From the NCBI GenBank assembly GCA_963733135.1, contig CAVTBX010000007.1, positions 124,001-188,000 of the forward strand: a stretch of 64,000 bases of DNA. Direction: 5' to 3'. How positions within the stretch are numbered: position 1 is the stretch's first letter; each line of letters opens with the position of its first letter. The DNA is from CAVTBX01 sp963733135 (GTDB lineage: Bacteria > Actinomycetota > Thermoleophilia > Gaiellales > Gaiellaceae). The position numbers and the translations under genes were made by a program. The notes beneath the pieces are model-generated. The model had not been told where the DNA came from. It did not search any database and saw only the letters and a list, made by a program, of their open reading frames with translations. This document shows, piece by piece, positions 25,519 through 34,005 of this stretch.

Positions 25519-26622
25519 ATGGCATTGGAGCTTACGACCGCGGGGGAATCGCACGGGCCGGCGCTCGTCGCGATCGTGACGGGGCTTCCCGCCGGGCTCG
25601 AGCTCGATCAGGCGGCGATGCAACGCGACCTTGCGCGGCGCCAACGGGGCTACGGGCGGAGCCCTCGGCAGCAGATCGAGACCGACGAGGTCGAGGTGCT
25701 CGCGGGGCTCCGCCACGGAAAGACGCTCGGGACACCGCTCGCGCTGGTCGTCCCGAACCGCGACCACAAGAACTGGACGTGGGGCATGAATCCGTGGCCA
25801 CCCGAGGACGAGCCCTCAGGAAAGGGCAAGGAGCCCGTGACCCTGCCGCGGCCCGGGCACGCCGACCTCGCCGGCGTCATGAAGTACGGGCACGACGACA
25901 CCCGGAACGCCCTCGAGCGGGCCTCGGCGCGGCACACCGCCGTCATCGTCGCGGCGGGAGGCGTGGCCAAGGCGCTGCTCGGCGCGATCCGGATCTCCGT
26001 CGAAGGATCCGTCGAAGAGATCGGCGGTGTGCGTGGAGAGGAGGCCGGCCGCGAGGGGATCGATGCCGCCCGCGGCGACCGCGACACCCTCGGGGGTGTC
26101 GTTGAGGTCCGCGCCCGAGGCGTCCCGCCCGGGCTCGGCTCGTACGCGACCAAGGAGGAACGGCTCGACGCCCGGCTCGCCTGGACGCTCATGGGAACGC
26201 AGGCCGTGAAGGGCGTCGAGGTCGGAGACGGGTTCGCGCTCGCGTCCGCCCGCGGGTCGGAGGCGCACGACGAGCTCTCCCGCGACGAGTCCGGCTACAG
26301 GCGTGACACGAACCGCGCAGGTGGCATCGAGGCCGGGATCTCGAACGGCGAGGAGATCGTCGTCCGCGCTGCCATGAAGCCGCTACCCACGCTCATGCGA
26401 CCGCTCGGCTCGGCCGACCTCGTGACCGGCGAGCCTGCGCAGGCGCTCGTGGAGCGCTCTGACGTCGCCGCGGTCGAGGCGCTCGCGGTCGTGGCCGAGG
26501 CCTGTGTCGCCTTCGAGCTCGCCCGCGCCGCCCGCGACAAGTTCGGCGGCGACGCCCTCGAGGACTTCGTGGCCGCCCACCGCGCCTACGTGGAGCGGAT
26601 CCCGTGGTCGGCCGCGACGTAG
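25519..26622 (+). CDS. aroC: chorismate synthase
   Basis: Final shikimate-pathway step: FMN-dependent elimination giving chorismate. 367 residues. Signatures are TAGESHGPAL, RPGHADLAGVMKYGHDDTRN and ERASARHTA, the basic SRDESGYRRDTN-type loop, and an Asp-rich C-terminus. Its 3' end overlaps aroKB by 19 nt in another frame. Confidence 0.97.
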   Translation: MALELTTAGESHGPALVAIVTGLPAGLELDQAAMQRDLARRQRGYGRSPRQQIETDEVEVLAGLRHGKTLGTPLALVVPNRDHKNWTWGMNPWPPEDEPSGKGKEPVTLPRPGHADLAGVMKYGHDDTRNALERASARHTAVIVAAGGVAKALLGAIRISVEGSVEEIGGVRGEEAGREGIDAARGDRDTLGGVVEVRARGVPPGLGSYATKEERLDARLAWTLMGTQAVKGVEVGDGFALASARGSEAHDELSRDESGYRRDTNRAGGIEAGISNGEEIVVRAAMKPLPTLMRPLGSADLVTGEPAQALVERSDVAAVEALAVVAEACVAFELARAARDKFGGDALEDFVAAHRAYVERIPWSAAT

Positions 26623-28004
26623 GCGCGCTCGGCAAGCACCTCGCCCTGATCGGGTTCATGGGCGCGGGGAAGACGACGATCGGCCGCGAGGTCGCCGCCC
26701 GCATCGGCCGGCCGTTCGTCGATACGGACGAAGAGATCGAGCGGCGGCACGGGCCGATCGCGACCCTCTTCGAAGAGCGCGGCGAGGCGGGCTTTCGCGT
26801 TCTCGAGGAGGTGGTCGTCACGGAGACGCTGAGGGCGCCCGACCCGGCCGTGATCGCACTCGGGGGCGGGGCCGTGGTTTCCGAGCGGACGCAGGAGGGG
26901 CTCCGGCGGCATGCCTTCACGGTCTGGCTTCAGGTCGATCCCTCGGACGCCTGGGAGCGAACCCGGGGCGCCGACCGTCCGCTCGCGCGCGAGGAGGATG
27001 CGTTCCGCGACCTCTTCGACGCGCGGGGGCCGCTGTACACGCAGTGCGCAGACGACCTCGTCGATGACGTCGATGAGGTTCTCCTCGCCGGCCTGAGCGT
27101 CTCCGTCGAGGGCGTGGGCAGGACGACGGCGATAGCCGGCGATGCTCTCGTCGCCGACGAGCAAGTGCTAAGGCTGCATCCGCTGGAGATCGACTGGCCG
27201 GTGCACACGGTTCCGCCGGGAGAAGCGGCCAAGCAGTCTGAGGTTGTGCACCGCCTCTGGAGCGACCTCGACGTCGATCGGGACGGTTCGCTTGTTGCCT
27301 TCGGCGGTGGGACGACCACCGACGTGGCGGGCTTCGTTGCGGCGACGTACAAGCGCGGTGTCGACTGGATTGCGATGCCGACGACGCTCGTGGGTCAGGT
27401 CGATGCCGCGATCGGTGGCAAAACGGGGATCGACTTGGAGACAGGCAAGAACCTGGTTGGCGCGTTCCACTACCCGAGCGCCGTCGTGATCGACACGAAG
27501 CGCCTTGAGACCCTTGCACCCGAGGAGCGCCGCGCCGGAATGGCCGAGGTCGTCAAAGCCGGCCTCCTCGCCGGTGAGCCATTCTGGGAACTCGACGACG
27601 AGGCGATGGTGCGCGGCTGTGCGGTGTACAAGGCGTCCGTCTGTCTGGCCGACCCGTTCGAGGAGACCGGCCGCCGTGCCGTCCTGAACCTCGGCCACAC
27701 GTTCGCGCACGCGCTCGAGGCCGCATCTGGCTTCGAACTCAGGCACGGCGACGCGGTCGCGCTCGGGCTCCTCGCGGCGCTCCGGCTCTCCGGACAGCCC
27801 ACCGACGTCGTCGAAGACGTTCTCGCGCCTGAGCCTGTCGCGGTCGACCTCGACGTCGCCTGGGAGGCCATGCGCCGAGATAAGAAGAACCGCGGCGGCA
27901 AGATCCGGCTCGTGCTCCTCGAGGCGCCCGGCTGGCCTGTCTTCCCGGCCGAGCTACCGGAGTCCGACGTCCGCGCCGCCCTGAGCGAGCTCGTTCGCCA
28001 CTAG
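26604..28004 (+). CDS. aroKB: fused shikimate kinase - 3-dehydroquinate synthase (AroK-AroB)
   Basis: 466-residue two-domain protein. Residues ~10-170 are shikimate kinase (P-loop GFMGAGKT at 17-24, FVDTDEEIE, ALGGGAV, RPLA lid). Residues ~185-466 are dehydroquinate synthase, with GGGTTTDVAGFVAATYKRG near 233, the GKTGID loop and the zinc site LNLGHTFAHALE. The open frame has no internal start with a -10 box or ribosome-binding site, so it is a genuine fusion of pathway steps 2 and 5. The enzymes for both steps are not otherwise present here. GTG start. Confidence 0.95.
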   Translation: MVGRDVGALGKHLALIGFMGAGKTTIGREVAARIGRPFVDTDEEIERRHGPIATLFEERGEAGFRVLEEVVVTETLRAPDPAVIALGGGAVVSERTQEGLRRHAFTVWLQVDPSDAWERTRGADRPLAREEDAFRDLFDARGPLYTQCADDLVDDVDEVLLAGLSVSVEGVGRTTAIAGDALVADEQVLRLHPLEIDWPVHTVPPGEAAKQSEVVHRLWSDLDVDRDGSLVAFGGGTTTDVAGFVAATYKRGVDWIAMPTTLVGQVDAAIGGKTGIDLETGKNLVGAFHYPSAVVIDTKRLETLAPEERRAGMAEVVKAGLLAGEPFWELDDEAMVRGCAVYKASVCLADPFEETGRRAVLNLGHTFAHALEAASGFELRHGDAVALGLLAALRLSGQPTDVVEDVLAPEPVAVDLDVAWEAMRRDKKNRGGKIRLVLLEAPGWPVFPAELPESDVRAALSELVRH

Positions 28005-28054
28005 ATGGTTGATCGGTATTGGGGCTGTGCCGGAATTACAGATCAACCATCTAG
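28001..28054 (+). terminator. 14-bp perfect stem after aroKB overlapping the aroQ promoter
   Basis: CTAGATGGTTGATC (28001-28014) pairs perfectly with GATCAACCATCTAG (28041-28054) across a 26-nt loop. The left arm includes the aroKB TAG stop. The last bases of the right arm form the start of the TAGACT -10 box of aroQ. No T-tract follows. Confidence 0.65.
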
Positions 28055-28057
28055 ACT
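28052..28057 (+). promoter_or_regulatory. -10 box of leaderless aroQ promoter
   Basis: TAGACT followed by 6 nt and the GTG at 28064; the first three bases lie in the terminator stem. Confidence 0.6.
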
Positions 28058-28063
28058 CGCCGC

Positions 28064-28492
28064 GTGCAGGTGGCGGTCTTGAACGGGGTCAACCTCGACG
28101 CGCTCGACTACCGTGACCCCGGGCTCTACGGCGGGATCAGCCTCGGCGAGCTCGAGAGACAGATCTACGCGTGGGCGAAGGAGCTCGGGCTGACCGCGCG
28201 CTGCATGCAGACGAATCACGAGGGTCAGTTCATCGACTGGTGCCATCAGGTCAGGAGCTGGGCGGCCGGCGTGATCGTCAACCCGGGCGCGTGGTCGCAC
28301 TACAGCTACGCGATTCGCGACGCGCTCGAGCTCATCGACGCACCGGTCGTCGAGGTGCACCTCTCGGACATCGCCAATCGTGAGGAATGGCGGCGGCACT
28401 CGGTGATCGCGGACGTGGCCGCGGAGCGTGTGATCGGCAAAGGGCCAGAGGGCTACCGCGAAGCGCTCGCCTACCTCGCGGAGCAGTGCTAG
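28064..28492 (+). CDS. aroQ: type II 3-dehydroquinate dehydratase
   Basis: 142 residues. The lid and catalytic region reads LNGVNLDALDYRDPGLYGG, with the expected Arg and Tyr but a divergent middle compared with the usual LNGPNLNLLG. Other conserved elements are MQTNHEGQFIDWCHQ, NPGAWSHYSYAIRDAL (catalytic His) and EVHLSDIANREEWRRHS. It completes steps 2-5 and 7 of the pathway in this cluster. It overlaps pepQ by 1 nt (TAGTG). Confidence 0.9.
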   Translation: MQVAVLNGVNLDALDYRDPGLYGGISLGELERQIYAWAKELGLTARCMQTNHEGQFIDWCHQVRSWAAGVIVNPGAWSHYSYAIRDALELIDAPVVEVHLSDIANREEWRRHSVIADVAAERVIGKGPEGYREALAYLAEQC

Positions 28493-29553
28493 TGACCGGG
28501 GCCCGGCTCGACCGTGTGCGCGCGGCGGTCGAGGCAGCGGGCGCCGAGAGCTTCCTCGTCACTAATCCGGTCAACGTCCTCTACCTCACCGGGCTCGAGA
28601 GCTCGAACGCCGCGTGCGTCGTCCGTTCCGACGAGGTGGTCGTGGCCACCGATGGGCGCTACATCGAATCCGCGCGCGTCCTCGACGGGGTTGAGGTGGT
28701 ACAGGCGGAGCGCGATCTGCCCGGCTGGCTCGGGAAGCGACTCGGCGACCTGACGCAGGGCTCCCTCGCGTTCGAGGCCGACCACGTCACGGTGACCCAG
28801 CACGAGCCGCTCGCAGCGAGCGGGGTAGAGCTCGTTCCGACCACAGCTCTCATGAGGCGAATCCGCGCAGTGAAGGAGGCCGACGAGCTCGAGCGCATCC
28901 GGGCGGCGGCAGACGTCAACACCGCGATGATCCGCCGGCTCGCGGACGAGCGGCTCGTCGGCCGAACCGAGATCGACGTGGCCTGGTGGATCGTCCGCGC
29001 GCTCGGCGAGGAGGGCGCGGACGGCCTTGCCTTCGACCCCATCGTGGGAGCCGGGCCGAACGCGGCGCGGCCGCACCACCACCCCTCCGACCGGCCGATC
29101 GGCCCGAACGAGACCGTGATCGTGGACTCCGGCGCGATCCTCGACGGATACCACTCCGACAGCACTCGGACCTTCGCGACGGGGCCGCTGCCGGAGAAGC
29201 TCGCCGAGGCCTACGAGCTGTGTCACCGGGCCCAGGCCAAGGCGCTCGAGGCCGTGCGGCCGGGCGCGAACACGAAGCAGGTCGACGGGATCGCGCGCTC
29301 GGAGATCCAATCGTCGGGCGTCGCGCCGGTGCTCCATGGGCTCGGGCACGGCCTCGGGCTCGAGCTGCAGGAGCTCCCCTTTCTGAACGACGCCTATGAC
29401 GCAGAGCTCGAGCCGGGGAACGTCGTCACCGTCGAGCCCGGCGTGTATCTCGCGGGCGAGGGCGGAGTCCGGATCGAGGATCTCGTCATCGTCACGAACA
29501 ACGGGCCCGAGGTGCTGACCGGGTTCACGAAAGAGCTGACAACGCTCGGCTAG
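28492..29553 (+). CDS. pepQ: Xaa-Pro aminopeptidase/dipeptidase (M24)
   Basis: 353-residue pita-bread metallopeptidase, releasing N-terminal residues next to proline. The N-terminal creatinase-like domain is followed by dimetal ligands: two Asp in VDSGAILDGYHSDSTR, His in GLGHGLG, and Glu in TVEPGVYL and GVRIEDLV. The GTG at 28492 shares its G with the aroQ stop. The order aroQ-pepQ-efp-accB is also that of Bacillus. Confidence 0.93.
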   Translation: MTGARLDRVRAAVEAAGAESFLVTNPVNVLYLTGLESSNAACVVRSDEVVVATDGRYIESARVLDGVEVVQAERDLPGWLGKRLGDLTQGSLAFEADHVTVTQHEPLAASGVELVPTTALMRRIRAVKEADELERIRAAADVNTAMIRRLADERLVGRTEIDVAWWIVRALGEEGADGLAFDPIVGAGPNAARPHHHPSDRPIGPNETVIVDSGAILDGYHSDSTRTFATGPLPEKLAEAYELCHRAQAKALEAVRPGANTKQVDGIARSEIQSSGVAPVLHGLGHGLGLELQELPFLNDAYDAELEPGNVVTVEPGVYLAGEGGVRIEDLVIVTNNGPEVLTGFTKELTTLG

Positions 29554-29556
29554 ACT
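29551..29556 (+). promoter_or_regulatory. -10 box made partly of the pepQ stop codon
   Basis: TAGACT, whose TAG is the pepQ stop, followed by 8 nt and the GTG start of efp. Confidence 0.5.
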
Positions 29557-29564
29557 CGGCGCCC

Positions 29565-30131
29565 GTGGCCGAGATCGTCTCCACGAACCAGTTTCGGAAC
29601 GGCATGCACGTCGAGCTCGACGGGCAGGTCTGGCGCATCGTCGAGTTCCAACACGTGAAGCCGGGCAAAGGCGGCGCGTTCGTTCGGACACGCGTCAAGA
29701 ACCTCGCGTCGGGCGCCGTCGTCGACCGCACCTTCCGCGCCGGTGAGAAGATGCCGCGCGTCCGCACCGAGACGAAGAACGTCCAGTACCTCTATGACTC
29801 GGGCGACGAGGTCGTCTTCATGGACGAAGAGAGCTACGAGCAGATCCAGCTTCCGCGAGGCGAGGTGCAGGAAGAGCTCGACTTCCTCCAGCCCTCGGGC
29901 TCGGTTCAGCTCCTCACCGTCGACGGCCGGCCGGCCGGCATTCAGCTTCCCGCCTCCGTCGAGCTCTCCGTCGTCGAGACCGAGCCGGGCGTGAAGGGAG
30001 ACACGGTCTCGAACGTGACGAAGCCCGCGACCCTCGAGACCGGTGCCGTCGTCCAGGTGCCCCTCTTCGTCAACACGGGCGACCGGGTCAAGGTCGATAC
30101 GCGCGAGCGGCGCTACATGTCTCGCGCCTAG
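29565..30131 (+). CDS. efp: elongation factor P
   Basis: 188 residues: KOW-like domain followed by two OB folds. It relieves ribosome stalling at polyproline; the Pro-rich protein at 13135 would be such a client. The tip loop is HVKPGKGGAF, with Lys35 at the position modified in some bacteria. The C-terminal signature VPLFVNTGDRVKVDTRE is present. It overlaps the next gene by 1 nt. Confidence 0.97.
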   Translation: MAEIVSTNQFRNGMHVELDGQVWRIVEFQHVKPGKGGAFVRTRVKNLASGAVVDRTFRAGEKMPRVRTETKNVQYLYDSGDEVVFMDEESYEQIQLPRGEVQEELDFLQPSGSVQLLTVDGRPAGIQLPASVELSVVETEPGVKGDTVSNVTKPATLETGAVVQVPLFVNTGDRVKVDTRERRYMSRA

Positions 30132-31942
30132 TGCCGCAGCTCATCGACACCTCGATTCGGCTCCTCTCGCAGGAGCCGTTGGCCGGCCGGATCGAGACGT
30201 CCCGCCTGCTCGAGCTCGCCGAGATCCTGGACGAGGCGGGCTTCGCCTACATGGAGGTCTCGGGAGGTGGTTGCTTCGACGCCGCCGTTCGTCGAGCGAG
30301 CGAGAGTCCGTGGGAGCGGATCCGTGCTTTGCGCGCGCGTTGCGTCACGCCGCTCGGGATGGCGCTTCGCGGCCGGTTCCTCGTAGGCGGCCGCCCGCTA
30401 TCGCGCGACCTCGTGCGGCGGTTCGTGCAGAGCGCGGCCGAAAGCGGCATCGACGTCTTCCGGATTCACGATCCGCTGAACGACCTCGAGAACCTCGAGG
30501 ACGCGGCGGATGCCGTGCGCGCTGCCGACAAGGAGCTCGCCGTCGGCCTCGTCCACAGTCCGGGGACTGCCGACGACAGCAGCTTCCTCGTGCAGCGAGC
30601 AGGGAAGCTCGCAGGGCTAGGGGCCTCGCGTGTTCTCGTGCACGATCCGTCCGGGTCGCTCGATCCCGCGGCGGCCCGCGAGCTCGTGTCGGCGGTGCGA
30701 GAAGCGAGCGGGCTGCCGGTGGGTCTCCACTGTCAGGGAGCGGGCGGAGCGGCTCTCGCGTCGGCCATGGAGGCCGCACGCGGCGGCGTCGATCTCGTCG
30801 CCTGCGCGATCTACCCGGTCGCGCTCTCGATCCACCGCGTGTCGGCCGAGGCGGCCACCAAGGCGCTCGCCGCGATCGGAATCGACACCGGCGTGAACCT
30901 CGAGCGCCTCTGGCAGGCCTGCGAGCACGTCGACGGCGCGCTCGGCGAGGAGCCGGTGGCGCCGCTCTCGCCGCGGGTCGCAGTCCGGGCCGCCGAGCAC
31001 GCGCTTCCAGCGGGGCTCGTCGCCGAGCTGGACGGGAACCTCCGCGCACAGGGCTTCGGCGACCGGCTGGACGAGGTGCTCGAGGAGATGCAGCGCGTCC
31101 GCGGGGAGGTCGGCTGCCCGCCGCTTGCGTCGCCGATCGGCCAGGTCCTCGGCCAGCAAGCCCTCCTTCACGTTCTCTCGGCGCAGCGCTGGTCGCTTGT
31201 GGTCGATGAGCTGAGAGACCTCGTCACCGGCAGGTACGGCTCTCCGCAGGGCGAGATCGACGCGCAGGTCAGGCGCGCGATCGAGCTCCAGGAGGATGGC
31301 CGCCCGACTGAGCGGCCGGTCGAGCTCGACGCGATCCGGGAGTCGGCCGAGGGCCTCGCCTCGAGCGAGGAAGAGCTCCTGCTACTGGCGCTCTACGGCG
31401 CCGAGGCCGAGCCGCTCCTCGCCGCTCTGCGGAGCCGCGGCCGCCGCGACGCCCCGGAGGGGGCGGGGCTCGAACGCAGCGAGACCGAGCGGCTACGCGA
31501 GCTGATCCGCGTCGTCCAGGAGTCGGGAATCGCCGAGGTCACGATCGAGGAGGGCGAAACGCGGATCACGGTGCGAAGGACAGACGATCAGGAACAGATC
31601 GCCGCTGCGACGGCCGCCACACCCATCGCCGAGCAGCCCGCTCCGCTTCCCGACGACGTGCTGCCGGCGGCGGACGAGGTCTTCCGCGTCGAATCGCCGA
31701 TGGTCGGAACCTTCTACCGCGCCCCTTCGCCCGACGAGGCCCCGTTCGTGGAAGAGGGTGACGTCGTCGACGTCGGCCAGACGCTCTGCATCCTTGAGGC
31801 CATGAAGCTCATGAACGAGGTCAAAGCGGATCGCGAGGGCCGCGTGCGAACCATCCTCGTCGCAAACGCCGAACCGGTGCAGTACGGCGACGTGCTCTTC
31901 GAGCTGGAGCCGCTGAACGGCCGGCCGCTGGACGCGCTCTAG
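30131..31942 (+). CDS. accB: AccB-type biotin carboxyl carrier fused to a degenerate carboxyltransferase-like domain
   Basis: 603 residues. Residues ~1-450 resemble the OadA/PycB carboxyltransferase barrel and its C-terminal domain (VFRIHDPLNDLENLE, PVGLHCQG). Residues ~455-603 are a complete AccB: the opening helix LRELIRVVQESGIAEVTIEE, a Pro/Ala linker, PMVGTFYRAPSPDEAPF and the biotin site EAMKLMNE (Lys559). The barrel has lost key residues: RLL replaces the RDGH motif (Leu11 for the metal Asp), His171 sits at the carboxy-lysine position, and His-Cys-Gln (200-202) replaces His-x-His. It is probably inactive as a transferase. accC follows after R1 copy B. Confidence 0.85.
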   Translation: MPQLIDTSIRLLSQEPLAGRIETSRLLELAEILDEAGFAYMEVSGGGCFDAAVRRASESPWERIRALRARCVTPLGMALRGRFLVGGRPLSRDLVRRFVQSAAESGIDVFRIHDPLNDLENLEDAADAVRAADKELAVGLVHSPGTADDSSFLVQRAGKLAGLGASRVLVHDPSGSLDPAAARELVSAVREASGLPVGLHCQGAGGAALASAMEAARGGVDLVACAIYPVALSIHRVSAEAATKALAAIGIDTGVNLERLWQACEHVDGALGEEPVAPLSPRVAVRAAEHALPAGLVAELDGNLRAQGFGDRLDEVLEEMQRVRGEVGCPPLASPIGQVLGQQALLHVLSAQRWSLVVDELRDLVTGRYGSPQGEIDAQVRRAIELQEDGRPTERPVELDAIRESAEGLASSEEELLLLALYGAEAEPLLAALRSRGRRDAPEGAGLERSETERLRELIRVVQESGIAEVTIEEGETRITVRRTDDQEQIAAATAATPIAEQPAPLPDDVLPAADEVFRVESPMVGTFYRAPSPDEAPFVEEGDVVDVGQTLCILEAMKLMNEVKADREGRVRTILVANAEPVQYGDVLFELEPLNGRPLDAL

Positions 31943-31959
31943 TGGCGCGCGCGTACGGA

Positions 31960-32050
31960 TTCCCCCGGGGGACCCCCCTGTGGTTTCCCCCTGAGCGTGA
32001 TCGTACTCGCCAAAAACGCGCGTGTGGCGCACCGTATGTGCCGAAACCTG
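31960..32050 (+). repeat. R1 dispersed element, copy B (type 1)
   Basis: TTCCCCCGGGGGACCCCCC, then GGTTTC (31982-31987), a GTA core (32003-32005), AAAAACGCGCGTG and a GGCGCAC-cgta-TGTGCC hairpin. It fills most of the 136-nt gap between accB and accC. The GTA core is 76 nt before the accC start, close to the 72 nt of copy D before glyS. Confidence 0.78.
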
Positions 32051-32078
32051 CGCGGGATCGCGACGATTCTCCGGAACC

Positions 32079-33440
32079 GTGTTCGGCCGGGTTCTGATCG
32101 CGAACCGCGGCGAGGTCGCGGTCAGGATCGCCCGCGCTTGCCGAGAGCTCGGGGTCGAGAGTGTCGCCGTCTACTCGACCGCCGACCGGGACTCCCTTCA
32201 CGTCCGGCTCGCCGACCACGCAGTGCACATCGGGCCGCCGCCGGCTGCTCAGAGCTACCTGAACATCCCCTCGCTCGTGGCCGCGGCGACGACCACCGGC
32301 TGCGAGGCCGTGCATCCCGGCTGGGGGTTCCTGGCAGAGAACGCCGAGTTCGCCCTGGCCGTCGAGGACAACGACCTGGCCTTCGTGGGGCCGACGCCCG
32401 AGTCGATCGAGATCATGGGCGACAAGGTCACCGCCAAGCGAACGATGCGGGACGCGGACGTACCCGTCGTGCCGGGCTCCGACGGCGAGGCGACGCTCAC
32501 GGAGGCGACGGCGCTTGCCGGGGAGATCGGGTTCCCGCTTCTCCTGAAGGCCTCTGCCGGGGGTGGCGGCAAGGGCATGCGCCTCGTCGACGAGCCGGCC
32601 GAGCTCGAACCCGCTTTCCGCATGGCGTCCGCGGAGGCCGAAGCGTCCTTCGGGAACGGCGATCTCTACCTCGAGAAGGCGCTGGTCGACGCGCGGCACG
32701 TCGAGATCCAGGTGCTCGGGGACGGCGAGGGTGGCGTCCTCACCCTGGGCGAGCGCGACTGCTCCGTTCAGCGACGGCACCAGAAGCTCGTCGAGGAGGG
32801 CCCCTCGCCGGCGGTGACGCCCGAGCTCCGCGCCGAGATGGAGGCCGCGGCGGCCCGCGCGTGCGAGACCCTCAGCTATCGCGGCGCGGGCACGCTCGAG
32901 TTCCTCCTGACCTCGGAGGGCTTCTTCTTCATCGAGATGAACACCCGGCTCCAGGTCGAGCACCCGGTGACCGAGCTCTTGACGGGCGTCGACCTCGCCA
33001 AGGGCCAGCTCCGCGTCGCGGCCGGCGAAGGCTTGCCTGCGACCGGGCGCGCCGAGCTCCGCGGGCACGCGATCGAGGTCAGGCTGAACGCCGAGGATCC
33101 GTCGCGCGGCTTCTTGCCTGCGCCGGGCACCCTGACCAGGTTCGTCCCACCTCTCGGGCCCGGCGTCCGCGTCGACACTCACGCGTACGAGGGCTACACG
33201 ATTCCGCCCTTCTACGACTCGCTCGTCGGAAAGCTCATCGTCTGGGCCGAGGATCGCCCGGCCGCGCTCGGACGCGCGCTCCGGGCGCTGCAAGAATTGG
33301 AGCTCGAAGGCGTGCCGACGACGCGCGAGCTGGCCATGGACATCCTCCGAAACCCCGATTTCGTGAGCGGCGAGTACACGACCCGCTTCCTCGAGCGGGC
33401 CGAGGCCGACCTGCCTGCGCTCGCGCCGGTGGCGGCATGA
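32079..33440 (+). CDS. accC: biotin carboxylase subunit of acetyl/propionyl-CoA carboxylase
   Basis: 453-residue ATP-grasp enzyme carboxylating the biotin on the AccB protein encoded upstream. It starts FGRVLIANRGEVAVRIARA; the ATP loop is KASAGGGGKGMR, and catalytic residues are in FIEMNTRLQVEHPVTE. GTG at 32079 is preferred because the preceding residues of the longer reading lie in the R1 element. It overlaps nusB by 4 nt. The carboxyltransferase genes (accA/accD or accD-type) are not in the window. Confidence 0.95.
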   Translation: MFGRVLIANRGEVAVRIARACRELGVESVAVYSTADRDSLHVRLADHAVHIGPPPAAQSYLNIPSLVAAATTTGCEAVHPGWGFLAENAEFALAVEDNDLAFVGPTPESIEIMGDKVTAKRTMRDADVPVVPGSDGEATLTEATALAGEIGFPLLLKASAGGGGKGMRLVDEPAELEPAFRMASAEAEASFGNGDLYLEKALVDARHVEIQVLGDGEGGVLTLGERDCSVQRRHQKLVEEGPSPAVTPELRAEMEAAAARACETLSYRGAGTLEFLLTSEGFFFIEMNTRLQVEHPVTELLTGVDLAKGQLRVAAGEGLPATGRAELRGHAIEVRLNAEDPSRGFLPAPGTLTRFVPPLGPGVRVDTHAYEGYTIPPFYDSLVGKLIVWAEDRPAALGRALRALQELELEGVPTTRELAMDILRNPDFVSGEYTTRFLERAEADLPALAPVAA

Positions 33441-33817
33441 CCACCTCGCGACGCGAGGCGCGCCGAACCGCCCTGTTCGTCCTCTACCAGTGGGATCTGA
33501 CCGGCCAGCCGCTGGCCTCGCTCTGGGAGGGCGACATCGACGCGTTCGCTCAGACGCTTGCAGTCGACGTCTCGGAGCGGGCCGGCACGCTCGACGAGCG
33601 CATCTCCCACCTCTCGCGCGGCTGGCCTGCCGACCGGCTCGGCGCGCTCGAACGGAACATCCTCCGGATCGGGATCGTGGAGCTCGAGCGAGGCGACGTG
33701 CCCGCCGAGGTCGCGATCGACGAGGCGGTGCACCTGGCGAAGCGCTTTGCCTCGCCGGACGCGGCCAAGCTCGTCAACGGGATCCTCGGCACGATCGTCC
33801 GGGAGCCGGCCGCATGA
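33437..33817 (+). CDS. nusB: transcription antitermination factor NusB
   Basis: 126 residues: all-helical NusB fold with N-terminal SRREARRTALFVLYQWDLTG and C-terminal VAIDEAVHLAKRFASPDAAKLVNGILG. It binds boxA RNA with S10 in rRNA antitermination. It overlaps accC and the xseB-like gene by 4 nt each. Confidence 0.95.
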   Translation: MTTSRREARRTALFVLYQWDLTGQPLASLWEGDIDAFAQTLAVDVSERAGTLDERISHLSRGWPADRLGALERNILRIGIVELERGDVPAEVAIDEAVHLAKRFASPDAAKLVNGILGTIVREPAA

Positions 33818-34005
33818 GCGAGCCCGAGCCGGTCGCCCGCCTCCAGGATCTCCTCGCGCGGCTCGAGACGACGCTCGCCGAGCTCGAGTCCACGAGCGAC
33901 TCGGAGGCCGCGGTCGAGCGACTCGGTGAGATGGCCGAGCTGGCCCGGGAGGTGCAGGCCGAGATCGACCGGGCACGTCGCGAGGGGCCCGATGCTGCCG
34001 CCTGA
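33814..34005 (+). CDS. xseB: XseB-like small subunit of exodeoxyribonuclease VII
   Basis: 63 residues forming two helices (LQDLLARLETTLAELE and VERLGEMAELAREVQAEIDRA), as in XseB. The family motif is weakly kept, so the assignment leans on position between nusB and ispA, where xseA-xseB lies in Bacillus. No xseA is present in the window. It overlaps ispA by 14 nt. Confidence 0.6.
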   Translation: MSEPEPVARLQDLLARLETTLAELESTSDSEAAVERLGEMAELAREVQAEIDRARREGPDAAA

